64,000 nt of DNA from Halieaceae bacterium (GTDB lineage Bacteria > Pseudomonadota > Gammaproteobacteria > Pseudomonadales > Halieaceae). Positions 41,188-49,876 of the stretch are shown here, piece by piece (position 1 is the stretch's first letter; each line of letters opens with the position of its first letter). The position numbers and the translations under genes are program-made. The stretch spans positions 62,001 to 126,000 of the forward strand of contig CACNSR010000004.1 of NCBI GenBank assembly GCA_902623175.1. The letters are read 5' to 3'. The notes beneath the pieces are model-generated. The model was not told the DNA's origin. It saw nothing but the letters and a program-made list of their open reading frames with translations, and searched no databases.

Positions 41188-42261
41188 TCACGCCGGCAGC
41201 ACCCGCCCTTGTTCCACGTGGAACAAGTTAAGCGGTTGCTCGCCCCAGGCGGCCTCCAGCGTCGCGCGATCCACCGCGGTTAATATCACCTGGCGCCCGG
41301 CGCTCAGTTTCCCACACACTCTGGCGCAGTGTTCCCTGTCCAGCTCGGAAGGCAAATCATCCACCAAATAAAGCGGCGGTAACGAGGAAGCGCCTTCTAT
41401 CAACACCCCCTGAACCAGCTTTAGCGCCACTAACGCGAGCTTTAGTTGACCTCGCGAGAGCACTTCGGCCGCCAGCACGCCATCTCGCATTAAACGCAAA
41501 TCAGCCCTATGCGGGCCGACCTGAGTAAACCCTCGGGCGCTGTCGCTGTCCGCATTGCGCTCCAGTGCCTCGAACAGCGACAGTTTTTGGTCCCAGCCAG
41601 CGCGAAAAACCACCTCTAGACCCGCCAAATCATCGGATAGGGCAGGCGCTAATATGTCCAGCTCGTGAGCGAGTTTTTCAGCGACCGCCTGTCTCTGCTG
41701 CGTCAGCACCGTCCCGATTTCTGCGATCTCCTGGCGCCACGCCTTGTCGGCGCCAAGTATACCACGGCGAAGCCCGCTATTACGCTGTTTAACAGCCAAA
41801 GCATAGCGCTTCCAGCGAGAAAGAAAGCCCCGTTCCACGTGGAACAAAATGCCGTCCAGCAGGCGCCGGCGGCCCTCCGGCGGGCCAGTGACAATACCCA
41901 GGCCTTCAGTGTCCAGCAAAACCAGAGGGAGGTGCAGCGCCAATCCAGATAGTGAAGCCACGTTTTCACCGCCGATCCGCGCTCTGACAGCGCCATCGCG
42001 ATGTTTTTCGAGCCCCATCACCGTGGCGCGTCCGCCACGCTGCACCTCGCCCACGACCCGGCAATGCGTCATGCCATGCTGAATCAGAGGTTTTGATTGG
42101 TGCGTACGGAAAGAGCGGCCCACGGCCAGCAAATGGATCGCCTCGAGGAAGCTTGTTTTACCTGAGCCATTGGCGCCAAACAGGACCGTGGCGCCAACCG
42201 GCAGCGCCACTTGGGTGTGCGCCAAATTCCTGACGCCTTCGATGGTAATGTGCTTCAGCAC
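41188..42261 (-). CDS. recF: DNA replication and repair protein RecF
   Basis: SMC-like ATPase that helps load RecA at gaps. The 357-residue product has Walker A FGANGSGKTSFLEAIH, the signature LSRGQLKLALVALKL and Walker B PPLYLVDDLPSELD. The start is GTG at 42261, 20 bp after the dnaN stop. Two near-perfect parS-type palindromes are embedded in the coding sequence, both specifying LFHVE (LFHVEQG near the C-terminus, ILFHVERGF mid-protein), so RecF shares DNA with the chromosome segregation system. Confidence 0.96.
   Translation of the reverse strand: MLKHITIEGVRNLAHTQVALPVGATVLFGANGSGKTSFLEAIHLLAVGRSFRTHQSKPLIQHGMTHCRVVGEVQRGGRATVMGLEKHRDGAVRARIGGENVASLSGLALHLPLVLLDTEGLGIVTGPPEGRRRLLDGILFHVERGFLSRWKRYALAVKQRNSGLRRGILGADKAWRQEIAEIGTVLTQQRQAVAEKLAHELDILAPALSDDLAGLEVVFRAGWDQKLSLFEALERNADSDSARGFTQVGPHRADLRLMRDGVLAAEVLSRGQLKLALVALKLVQGVLIEGASSLPPLYLVDDLPSELDREHCARVCGKLSAGRQVILTAVDRATLEAAWGEQPLNLFHVEQGRVLPA
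41210..41225. promoter_or_regulatory. parS site 1, inside recF
   Basis: TGTTCCACGTGGAACA, a perfect 16-bp palindrome (extended to 18 by flanking T/A). It matches the bacterial ParB-binding parS consensus TGTTNCACGTGNAACA. It lies about 3.6 kb from dnaA. Confidence 0.9.
41831..41846. promoter_or_regulatory. parS site 2, inside recF
   Basis: CGTTCCACGTGGAACA differs from site 1 by one outer base (C for T). It is 621 bp from it in the same gene. The inner 14 bases are a perfect palindrome. Confidence 0.85.
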
Positions 42262-42281
42262 TGAAGCGGGTAGGGTAGTGG

Positions 42282-43394
42282 TCAGAGCCGCATGGGCATC
42301 ACAACGTAGAGTCGCTCAGGCTCACCTTCGGAAGGCGCCTCCGCATTTTCGAGTAACGCTGAGCTAGCCTCGTCTGACAGAGACAGCCGGACTTTGGGCT
42401 GCTCCAGCACTGACAAGACATCGAGCAAATAGCTAACATTGAACCCAATCTCTAGCTCGTCGCCACCATACTGGACACCCACCACCTCCTCGGCCTGTTC
42501 CTGCTCGGGATTGTTAGCCGTGATGTCGAGGTTGTTGTCCAAAAACCTCAGCCGAACGCCGCGATACTTCTCGTTCGACAGAATCGCTGTTCGAGTGAAA
42601 GCCTGCTTCAACTCGCCGCGCTCGCCAATCACCGATTTGTCGGCATTTTTCGGGATTACGCGCTCATAGTCGGGGAACTTGCCGTCAACGAGCTTGGAAG
42701 TGAAAGTGAATTGCTCATTGGCGGCGCGGATATGGTTGGTGCCGATGGAGAGCTCCAAAGGCGCGCTGCCAGCGAGAAGACGCGACAATTCCAGCACACC
42801 CTTTCGCGGAATAATAACCCCCGTGTCAGCGGCCTCGACCAAAGCCGGCCCCGTAGCCAACGCTAGACGGTGACCATCTGTGGCCACTACCCGTAAACGG
42901 CCACCTGATATTTCCAAGTACAAACCATTGAGGTAATAGCGAACGTCCTGCTGGGCCATCGCAAATGCCGTGCTGTCTATGAGTTGTTTCACCAGTGATT
43001 GATCTAGGGACAGCGCAACCGAACCCGCGCCGCCTTCCACAGCTGGAAAGTCTGCGGCTGGCAAAGTGGCCAAGATGAAGCGGCTTCGACCGGCCTTCAC
43101 CATCGCCTTGCCCGCCTCCAATGAGAATTCTATAGTGGAACCTTCTGGAAGCGATTTACAAATATCAACAAGTTTTCTGGCGGGTAACGTGACTTCACCG
43201 TCCACACCCGCCGCCTCCAGCTCGATACGTCCAACCAGTTCAACTTCAAGGTCGGTTCCAGTGAGCGAGAGGGTTTTGTCCTCGAGGACCAGCAATACGT
43301 TTGACAGAATGGGCAGCGTTTGCCGCCGCTCGACGACCCCCGCCACCAAATTCAATGGTTTGATGAGTGCATCGCGGGCAATGGAAAATTTCAT
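42282..43394 (-). CDS. dnaN: DNA polymerase III beta sliding clamp
   Basis: Ring-shaped processivity clamp, 370 residues made of three similar domains. It opens MKFSIARDALIKPLNLVAGV and has VERRQTLPILSNVLL, ATDGHRLALA and NVSYLLDVL. The C-terminus YVVMPMRL is the standard clamp ending. I use the ATG at 43394; a frame open to 43457 adds 21 non-conserved residues. It lies 60 bp after dnaA on the same strand. Confidence 0.97.
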   Translation of the reverse strand: MKFSIARDALIKPLNLVAGVVERRQTLPILSNVLLVLEDKTLSLTGTDLEVELVGRIELEAAGVDGEVTLPARKLVDICKSLPEGSTIEFSLEAGKAMVKAGRSRFILATLPAADFPAVEGGAGSVALSLDQSLVKQLIDSTAFAMAQQDVRYYLNGLYLEISGGRLRVVATDGHRLALATGPALVEAADTGVIIPRKGVLELSRLLAGSAPLELSIGTNHIRAANEQFTFTSKLVDGKFPDYERVIPKNADKSVIGERGELKQAFTRTAILSNEKYRGVRLRFLDNNLDITANNPEQEQAEEVVGVQYGGDELEIGFNVSYLLDVLSVLEQPKVRLSLSDEASSALLENAEAPSEGEPERLYVVMPMRL

Positions 43395-43457
43395 TTTTTC
43401 AGCTCGTTCCGTTTTTTGCGGTAACCGGGCGAAGTGCACGCCCGATAAATTGACCAA

Positions 43458-44834
43458 TCAGGTAGTCAGCGCGCGCAGCAAGTTTTGATAGTCCTCGCTG
43501 ATATCGGGGCTGACGTCCCGTAGTTCTCTGATTTTACGACACGCATGCAAAACTGTCGTGTGGTCTCGTCCACCAAACGCATCACCGATCTCGGGCAGGC
43601 TGTGGTGCGTGAGCTCTTTTGCCATCGCCATAGCCACCTGCCTTGGTCTCGCCACCGAGCGATTGCGTCTTTTTGACATCAAATCCGCCACCTTGATTTT
43701 GTAATACTCGGCAACCTTGCGCTTGATGTTATCCATAGAGACCTGTTTGTCCTGCAGGGCGAACAAGTCTTTAAGGCTGTCTTTTATCAAATCAATATCA
43801 AACGGCCGCCCCGTGAAATTTGCACTGGCGATCACCCGCTTCAACGCACCTTCAAGCTCCCTAACGTTAGAGCGGATGCGTTGCGCGATAAAAAATGCAG
43901 CGTCTGGTGCAAGAGATATATGACTCTGTTCCGCTTTTTTCATCAAGATCGCCACGCGAGTTTCCAAGTCTGGCGGCTCTACCGCTACCGTCAAGCCCCA
44001 GCCGAAACGGGACTTTAAGCGCTCCTCAACACCTTCTATTTCCTTGGGATAACGGTCGCAAGTGAGGATCATCTGCTGTCCGCCCTCGAGTAGCGCATTG
44101 AATGTGTGAAAGAATTCTTCCTGGGAGCGGTCTTTATTGGCGAAGAATTGAATGTCATCAATTAGCAATGCGTCGACGGAGCGGTAGAAGCGCTTAAAGT
44201 CATTGATCGCATTCAACTGCAGCGCCTTCACCATATCCGCTACGAATCGCTCAGAGTGAAGGTAGACGATTTTCGCCTCGGGGTTTTGGCGGCGCATGGC
44301 GTTACCGACCGCGTGCATCAGGTGTGTCTTTCCGAGCCCGACACCGCCATACAAAAATAGGGGGTTGTAAGACGAGCCGGGATGCTCCGCTACCTGTTGC
44401 GCAGCCGCCAGCGCCAACTGGTTGCTCTTACCCTCGACAAACCGATCAAAGGTGTAGCCTTCTACCAGATTGGACGGCGATACTAGGGCGGCAGGGGCTG
44501 GGCGAGGGAGAACCTCTGCCGGCCGCGGGAGTGTTTGCGCCGCACCAGACGTAATCGAGGATGGCGTTGCTGACTGTTCGCCCTGCACAGTGATAGATGC
44601 CTGCGCCGCTGCAGGCGCCACCACATCGAGCAAATAGCTGTTGATGAGGGGCAGATACTTTTCCCCCACAAAATCGCGGATGAACCGGTTTGGCGCGGTC
44701 AACATCAGACCCGATTCCTGCCACTCGGCCCGCAAAGGCCTAATCCAGGTATTGAATTGCTGCTGGGGAATATCACCGCCGAGTCGATTCAGGCAGTGCT
44801 GCCAGGGGTCCGTGAGGGGCTGAGGCGCAACCAA
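43458..44834 (-). CDS. dnaA: chromosomal replication initiator DnaA
   Basis: AAA+ initiator that opens oriC. The 458-residue product has domain I (residues 8-80, [20 protein letters not shown]), a variable Pro/Ala linker (85-125), an AAA+ core with Walker [10 protein letters not shown] (163-171), Walker B LIDDIQFF and the arginine-finger region. The C-terminal DNA-binding helix reads [18 protein letters not shown]. The start is TTG at 44834, supported by GGAG seven bases before it; no ATG or GTG in frame lies nearby. It borders the oriC region with DnaA boxes, suggesting autoregulation. Confidence 0.96.
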   Translation of the reverse strand: MVAPQPLTDPWQHCLNRLGGDIPQQQFNTWIRPLRAEWQESGLMLTAPNRFIRDFVGEKYLPLINSYLLDVVAPAAAQASITVQGEQSATPSSITSGAAQTLPRPAEVLPRPAPAALVSPSNLVEGYTFDRFVEGKSNQLALAAAQQVAEHPGSSYNPLFLYGGVGLGKTHLMHAVGNAMRRQNPEAKIVYLHSERFVADMVKALQLNAINDFKRFYRSVDALLIDDIQFFANKDRSQEEFFHTFNALLEGGQQMILTCDRYPKEIEGVEERLKSRFGWGLTVAVEPPDLETRVAILMKKAEQSHISLAPDAAFFIAQRIRSNVRELEGALKRVIASANFTGRPFDIDLIKDSLKDLFALQDKQVSMDNIKRKVAEYYKIKVADLMSKRRNRSVARPRQVAMAMAKELTHHSLPEIGDAFGGRDHTTVLHACRKIRELRDVSPDISEDYQNLLRALTT

Positions 44835-44841
44835 CTTACTT

Positions 44842-44845
44842 CTCC
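44842..44845 (-). promoter_or_regulatory. ribosome site for the dnaA TTG start
   Basis: GGAG on the minus strand with seven bases to TTG at 44834. It supports a weak non-ATG start for dnaA, a common means of limiting initiator synthesis. Confidence 0.6.
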
Positions 44846-44961
44846 AATTGTTTTCAAGTTCTGCCTTTTTAAAAGGCTATTAACAAACATCGCCGGCTGC
44901 TGCCCTTTGCCGCAACCCCCCCCAAGGTGCATTTGGCCTGGCTTACGCTGACGCCACATAG

Positions 44962-44970
44962 TTATCCACA
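44962..44970 (+). promoter_or_regulatory. DnaA box, perfect
   Basis: TTATCCACA, the strong R1-type consensus, followed 20 bases later by the AT-rich stretch of oriC. Confidence 0.85.
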
Positions 44971-44990
44971 AACCCTTGTGTTGATCAACC

Positions 44991-45028
44991 GGTTTTAAAT
45001 TGTTTAAAATCAATGGTTTAATACTTTT
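44991..45028. other. AT-rich candidate DNA unwinding element
   Basis: A stretch with two TTTAAA cores (GGTTTTAAATTGTTTAAAAT, then GGTTTAATACTTTT) between the two perfect DnaA boxes. It is clearly more AT-rich than the surroundings. Confidence 0.55.
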
Positions 45029-45079
45029 CGGGCGGGCTAAACCAAGCGGCACGCATTTGCAAGAAAAAACTTTTGCGGC

Positions 45080-45088
45080 TGTGGATAA
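45080..45088 (-). promoter_or_regulatory. DnaA box, perfect, reverse orientation
   Basis: TGTGGATAA, the reverse complement of TTATCCACA, facing the box at 44962 across the AT-rich stretch. Confidence 0.85.
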
Positions 45089-45255
45089 CCTGTGTTTATC
45101 TTTTGGCCAACCTGTGGTTCCCCTCCCTCTGCCAAAACCGCGGCTACAACTTGCCCGCCGCTTGGGAACCGCACCACGGGGGGCAAGCCCCTGAAATCGC
45201 CGCTTTTTCGCTAGGCGCCTCGATCCTCCGCTGAGACCTGGGGGTGAGTTAATAA

Positions 45256-45281
45256 GCGTGGATAAAATATTTTATCCACGC
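45256..45281. repeat. 26-bp perfect palindrome with paired DnaA-box-like arms
   Basis: The half-site is GCGTGGATAAAAT followed directly by its reverse complement. Each arm contains TTATCCACG (45272-45280 plus; 45257-45265 minus), one base from the DnaA consensus. It ends 34 bp before the rpmH -35, so it may serve both oriC and rpmH regulation. Confidence 0.85.
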
Positions 45282-45315
45282 CGAAAAGATCGTGAGGAAG
45301 ACCCCAAAGAGAACC

Positions 45316-45344
45316 TTGCATAGAGCGAAAAGGCTACCTATAAT
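45316..45344 (+). promoter_or_regulatory. sigma-70 promoter of rpmH-rnpA
   Basis: TTGCAT (45316-45321), a 17-base spacer, then perfect TATAAT (45339-45344), about 100 bp before the rpmH ATG. It is the best promoter in the window. Confidence 0.8.
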
Positions 45345-45441
45345 CCGCGCGCCGTGAAGTCGCGTAGCGCTCTGGGCCTCGCGGCTGTGATGCTGCTGCA
45401 ACACAGCTGCATTACCATGCAAAGATTAAAAGGTAACCGCC

Positions 45442-45576
45442 ATGAAGCGTACATTTCAGCCTAGCGTTATTAAACGAAAGCGCAATCACGGTTTCCGTGC
45501 CCGCATGGCTACCGCGAACGGCCGCAAGGTCCTCTCTCGCCGCCGCGCGCGTGGACGTCGCCGTTTGTCTGCTTAA
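45442..45576 (+). CDS. rpmH: 50S ribosomal protein L34
   Basis: Very basic 44-residue ribosomal protein of the large subunit. It begins [20 protein letters not shown] and ends [12 protein letters not shown], matching L34 throughout. AGGT lies upstream of the ATG. A promoter with perfect -10 lies about 100 bp upstream, and rnpA follows 29 bp later, the conserved pairing. Confidence 0.98.
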   Translation: MKRTFQPSVIKRKRNHGFRARMATANGRKVLSRRRARGRRRLSA

Positions 45577-45605
45577 ACATCTCGAACAAACCGCCGCCGT
45601 GGGCC

Positions 45606-45956
45606 ATGCCCACCTTTCCTAATACTGCCAGGCTGTCTCAACCCGACCACTATCGGCGCGTGTTTGACAGCCCAAAGTACAAGGTTAGTAGCGGCGCCTT
45701 CCTTCTTCTTGCAACACCCGGCGCAACCCTGTCATCCAGGCTAGGCATCGTCGTCGCCAAGAAAAATATTCGCTTCGCCGTGAGGCGCAATCGTATCAAG
45801 CGGCTGGTGCGGGAACATTTTCGGCATCATGCTTTCGATGAGGCTATTGACCTGGTGGTCCTGGCCCGGTCAGGTGCCGACCAATTGGATAACCCTGGCC
45901 TATGGCAGGAGCTCGACAAGCTGTGGCGCGCACTGGGACAGAAGGTGAATTCGTAA
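45606..45956 (+). CDS. rnpA: ribonuclease P protein component
   Basis: Protein cofactor of RNase P, which matures tRNA 5' ends. The 116-residue basic product carries the RNR signature [18 protein letters not shown], and the N-terminus has a typical [19 protein letters not shown] strand. Its stop overlaps the ATG of yidD (TAATG), giving translational coupling. Confidence 0.95.
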   Translation: MPTFPNTARLSQPDHYRRVFDSPKYKVSSGAFLLLATPGATLSSRLGIVVAKKNIRFAVRRNRIKRLVREHFRHHAFDEAIDLVVLARSGADQLDNPGLWQELDKLWRALGQKVNS

Positions 45957-46222
45957 TGCGGTGGCTAAAATGGATTGACCGACGCGTTTCGGCTGGCCTT
46001 GCCCTGTTGATCCGCGGCTATCAACTGACGCTGAGCCCCTGGCTCGGCAGGTCCTGCCGTTTCACGCCAACCTGCTCACAATATGGGATTGACGCGCTGA
46101 AGACCCACGGTACTCTATCGGGCGTCTGGCTGACCGGTCGCAGATTGCTGCGCTGCCACCCGTGGTGTGCCGGCGGGGCCGACCCCGTGCCGCCAGTCAA
46201 AACAGCTCAACACACTCACTGA
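45956..46222 (+). CDS. yidD: membrane protein insertion efficiency factor YidD
   Basis: Small membrane-associated protein of 88 residues that aids YidC-dependent insertion. It has an amphipathic/hydrophobic start ([17 protein letters not shown]), then [19 protein letters not shown] and the [18 protein letters not shown] ending, with the three conserved cysteines. The ATG at 45956 overlaps the rnpA stop. It sits in its usual place between rnpA and yidC. Confidence 0.95.
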   Translation: MRWLKWIDRRVSAGLALLIRGYQLTLSPWLGRSCRFTPTCSQYGIDALKTHGTLSGVWLTGRRLLRCHPWCAGGADPVPPVKTAQHTH

Positions 46223-46237
46223 GATCGAGACCACACC

Positions 46238-47944
46238 ATGGATATCCCTCGCTACACCCTGATCGCTGCCAGTGTTTTTCTGGGCTTGATGTTGTTGGGG
46301 GAATGGACCCGATTTAGCACCGCCCAACAGGAAGCATCACTTCCAGCAGTACCCATGGTGGATACAGCCACAACGGCGCCCGACACAGCTGATGAGATCG
46401 CAGTTCTCAGCAACACATCTCAAGACGACATAGATCTACCCGCCGCCGAGGACATCAACCTCACCAATAGCCAAACACTCGACGATGCCGGATCTTCTAC
46501 CACCGTGACTGGCCGCATCGTGACAGTGCATACCGACGTGCTGGAAATAAAAATCGACCTTGAAGGTGGCGACGTTGTCGGCGCAGCGCTCAAAAACTAT
46601 CCCAAGACACTTGATGATCCAACCGATCCTTTTGTGTTGCTGGAGCGAAACGCGGTGCGTACCTACATTGCTCAGTCCGGTTTAGTTGGGCCCGACGGGA
46701 TCGATCAAAACCAACGCGCGCGTTACCGCGCCACGCAAGACGTCTACACCCTGTCGGCGGGAGAACCCCTGGAAGTGGTCATTGACTTCGCGGCTGCCGA
46801 CAGTGCGCTACGGGTGAGCAAGCACTTTGCCTTCGAGCCCGGCAGCCACATTGTCGGCGTTCACTACACCATCACCAACCTTGCAGCCGGACCGGCTCAG
46901 TTAACCCCTTTTGTGCAACTCAAGCGCGATAGTTCGCCGGCACCTGTTGCCAGTGACGCCGGAATGGGTATGCAACCTTTTCTGGGATCCGCACTGACAC
47001 AACCTGACCAGCGGTTCACCAAATTCGACTTTGAGGATATGGCTGAAAACCCCTTCCGCGCTGATCTCCCTGGCGGCTGGATTGCGATGCTGCAACACTA
47101 TTTTGTCAGCGCGTGGGTGCCCGAAATGGATAACACCTACCGATTCAGGACGCGCCAAACCCGATCCGGCGACAACATCATTGGTTACACCGGCCCCGCT
47201 ATGGTGATCGCACCGGGAGAAACGGCGAACATCAGAAATCAACTGTACGTCGGACCCAAGAACCAGTCAGTGCTAGCTGACCTGGCTACTCACCTTGATC
47301 TTGTGGTGGATTACGGCTGGCTTTGGTGGATTGCTCAACCACTGTTCTGGTTGCTGACGATGATCCAAAGCGTCGTAATTAATTGGGGTGTCGCCATCAT
47401 CTTCCTCACGCTGCTGGTCAAGCTAGCGTTCTTCCAGTTGTCTGCCGCCGGCTACAAATCGATGGCCCGAATGCGCAAGGTGCAGCCGCGCATCCTGGCG
47501 ATAAGAGAAGAATACGCCAATGATAAAGCCAAACAATCTCAGGCCATGATGGAGCTGTACAAAAAAGAAAAAATTAATCCGCTTGGGGGCTGTTTTCCCA
47601 TCCTCGTCCAGATGCCTGTGTTTATCGCGTTGTACTGGGTATTGATGGAGTCCGTTGAGTTAAGACAGGCCCCTTTCGCCTTGTGGATCGACGACCTGTC
47701 AGTGATGGACCCCTATTTTGTGCTACCCATTCTGATGGGGGCGAGCATGTATTACATGCAGAAGTTGAACCCGGCACCGCCCGATCCCATGCAAGCAAAA
47801 ATCATGCAGTGGATGCCGATTGTCTTCACCTTTTTCTTTTTATGGTTCCCGGCGGGCTTGGTGCTCTATTGGCTTTGCAATAACTTGCTGTCAATGGGAC
47901 AGCAATACCTCATCAATCGCCGGATTGAAAGCGGTGCCCTCTGA
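46238..47944 (+). CDS. yidC: membrane protein insertase YidC/OxaI
   Basis: Inner-membrane insertase and chaperone, 568 residues. The first transmembrane helix (residues 6-22) is followed by a large periplasmic P1 domain (about 60-340; VEIKIDLEGGDVV-like LEIKIDLEGGDVVGAALKNY). The conserved five-helix core contains KSMARMRKVQPRI, NPLGGCFPILVQMPVFIALYW and the Gln/Pro-rich C-terminus. The family's LYWLCNNLLSMGQQYLI is intact. It is cotranscribed with yidD and probably mnmE. Confidence 0.97.
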   Translation: MDIPRYTLIAASVFLGLMLLGEWTRFSTAQQEASLPAVPMVDTATTAPDTADEIAVLSNTSQDDIDLPAAEDINLTNSQTLDDAGSSTTVTGRIVTVHTDVLEIKIDLEGGDVVGAALKNYPKTLDDPTDPFVLLERNAVRTYIAQSGLVGPDGIDQNQRARYRATQDVYTLSAGEPLEVVIDFAAADSALRVSKHFAFEPGSHIVGVHYTITNLAAGPAQLTPFVQLKRDSSPAPVASDAGMGMQPFLGSALTQPDQRFTKFDFEDMAENPFRADLPGGWIAMLQHYFVSAWVPEMDNTYRFRTRQTRSGDNIIGYTGPAMVIAPGETANIRNQLYVGPKNQSVLADLATHLDLVVDYGWLWWIAQPLFWLLTMIQSVVINWGVAIIFLTLLVKLAFFQLSAAGYKSMARMRKVQPRILAIREEYANDKAKQSQAMMELYKKEKINPLGGCFPILVQMPVFIALYWVLMESVELRQAPFALWIDDLSVMDPYFVLPILMGASMYYMQKLNPAPPDPMQAKIMQWMPIVFTFFFLWFPAGLVLYWLCNNLLSMGQQYLINRRIESGAL

Positions 47945-47965
47945 GCCACTGCGCTATTAGCTACC

Positions 47966-49342
47966 GTGTCATCCGACAGTCTCGCGCTTGATCAAGACAC
48001 CATAGCTGCCATTGCGACCCCTTCCGGGCGCGGCAGCGTCAGCATTATTCGCGTTTCGGGGCCAAAAGCGCTTTCCATTGCCGAACTCATAACACGAAAA
48101 CCCGTACAAGCCAGGCAGCCTCTCCTCACCCGTTTTTTTGCCGAGGACAATGGCGTTATCGATACGGGTCTAACCCTTTTTTTTCAGAGCCCTGCCTCGT
48201 TCACCGGAGAAGACGTCGTAGAGTTCCATTGCCACGGCGGCGTGATGGTAACCAACCTGCTACTCCAAGCCTGTCTGGCCCGCGGAGCTCGTTTAGCGAG
48301 ACCAGGAGAATTCTCCGAGCGGGCTTTTCTCAATAACAAAATGGACCTCACTCAAGCTGAGGGGCTTGCCGACTTAATCGAAGCCCCGACGCAACAAGCT
48401 GCGCGGCAAGCGTCCGCTTCCTTGCAAGGCGCCTTTTCGGATGCTGTTAATCAGATCAACCACCGCGTTATCGACCTAAGGGTCTATGTCGAGGCCGCTA
48501 TCGATTTTCCGGAGGAAGAGGTCGACTTTCTTAGTGAAGGTCGCGTCGCCACATCACTGCTAGAACTGAGAGCAGCGTTGGAGACATTAATCACCCAAGC
48601 CAGAAGGGGCGCGATGTTGAGCCGCGGCGCACAAATTGTAATGACCGGCGCACCCAACGCGGGCAAAAGTAGTTTGATGAATCGATTAGCTGGCCAAGCC
48701 GTCGCTATCGTCACCGACGTTCCCGGCACTACGCGCGATGTAATCAAACAATCTATTTCTATCGAGGGTGTAGCTATCCAACTATCCGATACCGCAGGTA
48801 TCCGTGCCGCTGCCGATGCCATCGAGCAGGAGGGGATCGAGAGGGCGCAAGCCGCGCTCGACATCGCCGATATCATTATCGAAGTGATCGACGATCGAGA
48901 GCCTAAAAACACTGAATTCGCCTCAAGTGGCAATGAACAGTCAATCATCCGCGTACTAAACAAAATAGACCTCTCTGGTCGCACACCGGGGAAGTTGAAT
49001 GCAGCAAATCAGGAAGACGAATTTGCCCCTCCCACCGTTGCAGTTTCGGCTGTAACTGGCGAGGGAATTAACGCCCTTGAGCAGGTGATCATTCACTGTC
49101 TCGGTATGGGCGAGGCTGAGACCACCTCACCCTTTAGCGCCAGGGAGCGCCACGTCACCTGTTTGAAACGAGCTGAAGCAGCGCTGGATGAGGCGAGCGC
49201 CCGGTTTCAGAAAAGTCAGGCCGGCGAGCTGCTGGCAGAAGACCTCAGGCGCGTCCACGCAGAGCTCGGCGCCATTACCGGTGCTCTTGGTGCAGATGAC
49301 CTCCTTGGAGAGATTTTTTCCTCCTTTTGTATTGGCAAGTAA
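47966..49342 (+). CDS. mnmE: tRNA modification GTPase MnmE
   Basis: K+-dependent GTPase that with MnmG makes the cmnm5U34/mnm5U34 wobble modification. The 458-residue product opens DTIAAIATPSGRGSVSIIRV (formyl-THF-binding domain). The inserted G domain has GAPNAGKSSLMNRLAG, DVPGTTRD, DTAGIR and NKID, and the C-terminus ends FCIGK with the catalytic Cys. The start is GTG at 47966. It lies one gap upstream of its partner mnmG. Confidence 0.97.
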   Translation: MSSDSLALDQDTIAAIATPSGRGSVSIIRVSGPKALSIAELITRKPVQARQPLLTRFFAEDNGVIDTGLTLFFQSPASFTGEDVVEFHCHGGVMVTNLLLQACLARGARLARPGEFSERAFLNNKMDLTQAEGLADLIEAPTQQAARQASASLQGAFSDAVNQINHRVIDLRVYVEAAIDFPEEEVDFLSEGRVATSLLELRAALETLITQARRGAMLSRGAQIVMTGAPNAGKSSLMNRLAGQAVAIVTDVPGTTRDVIKQSISIEGVAIQLSDTAGIRAAADAIEQEGIERAQAALDIADIIIEVIDDREPKNTEFASSGNEQSIIRVLNKIDLSGRTPGKLNAANQEDEFAPPTVAVSAVTGEGINALEQVIIHCLGMGEAETTSPFSARERHVTCLKRAEAALDEASARFQKSQAGELLAEDLRRVHAELGAITGALGADDLLGEIFSSFCIGK

Positions 49343-49840
49343 CGATGAGGGACACTCGATTCTCTCTCCCCCGCGATACTCAATCAAACACGACTCCATC
49401 ACTGCATCTACACTGTCAATTCAATAGCCATCCAAGATGTATCCACAACTTTTCTCACCAAAAATCGACCATGCATCACACCGCATCTCCGCTGTGGACG
49501 ATGTTGTAGATAAATGTAAGGGGAAGTTGGTGATGGCGCTGTGGAAGTCATTCTGCGCGAAGTGGTGGGGAATCGATCCCCACATTATCACCAGTGAGAC
49601 CAGCGTCTCCAGCTGACTTCTCCAGAGCATTATCCTGCCTGTAAGCCGCTGAAAAAAATTATTTATTTGCTGTTTTCCACCCGGAAAGCTGCACTTAATA
49701 ACAACAACATTAAGATATTCCTCTTATAAGAATATTTTATTTAATTAATTGTTAGGGCAGGTAAAGCACAGTTTATTGATCAGGAGAGCGGCTGGTCACT
49801 ATCACCAAAAGCCGGAGTTCATGCCTGAACGCGACCCGTT
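49343..49840. other. 500-bp AT-rich region between mnmE and mnmG
   Basis: No gene seen. The first part has DnaA-box-like words GTATCCACA (49439-49447) and TGTAGATAA (49505-49513), each one mismatch from consensus. A GTGGGGA/TCCCCAC inverted repeat lies at 49565-49583. From about 49635 on it is strongly AT-rich (runs such as GAAAAAAATTATTTATTTG and TTTTATTTAATTAATTG). It separates two same-strand genes, so it must at least hold the mnmG promoter. Confidence 0.6.
49565..49583. repeat. inverted repeat in mnmE-mnmG gap
   Basis: GTGGGGA and TCCCCAC flank ATCGA, a seven-pair perfect inverted repeat without a T-run on either side. It could be a protein-binding site or a weak terminator for the yidC-mnmE transcript. 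Confidence 0.45.
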
Positions 49841-49846
49841 TATACT
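49818..49846 (+). promoter_or_regulatory. candidate promoter of mnmG-rsmG-parAB
   Basis: TTCATG (49818-49823), a 17-base spacer, then TATACT (49841-49846), 30 bases before the mnmG ATG. The -10 is good, the -35 poor. Confidence 0.45.
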
Positions 49847-49876
49847 TTCGGTTGTTTTTTATTAATTTCCACAAAA

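Larger units (their letters stand above)
44846..45315. other. predicted chromosomal origin oriC (dnaA-rpmH gap)
   Basis: About 470 non-coding bases between divergent dnaA and rpmH. It holds two perfect DnaA boxes (44962-44970 and 45080-45088, opposite orientation), two one-mismatch boxes forming a palindrome (45256-45281) and an AT-rich stretch (about 44991-45028). Gene orientation switches here: gyrB, recF, dnaN and dnaA run left; everything from rpmH onward runs right. This is the origin position in Pseudomonas and relatives. Confidence 0.85.
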
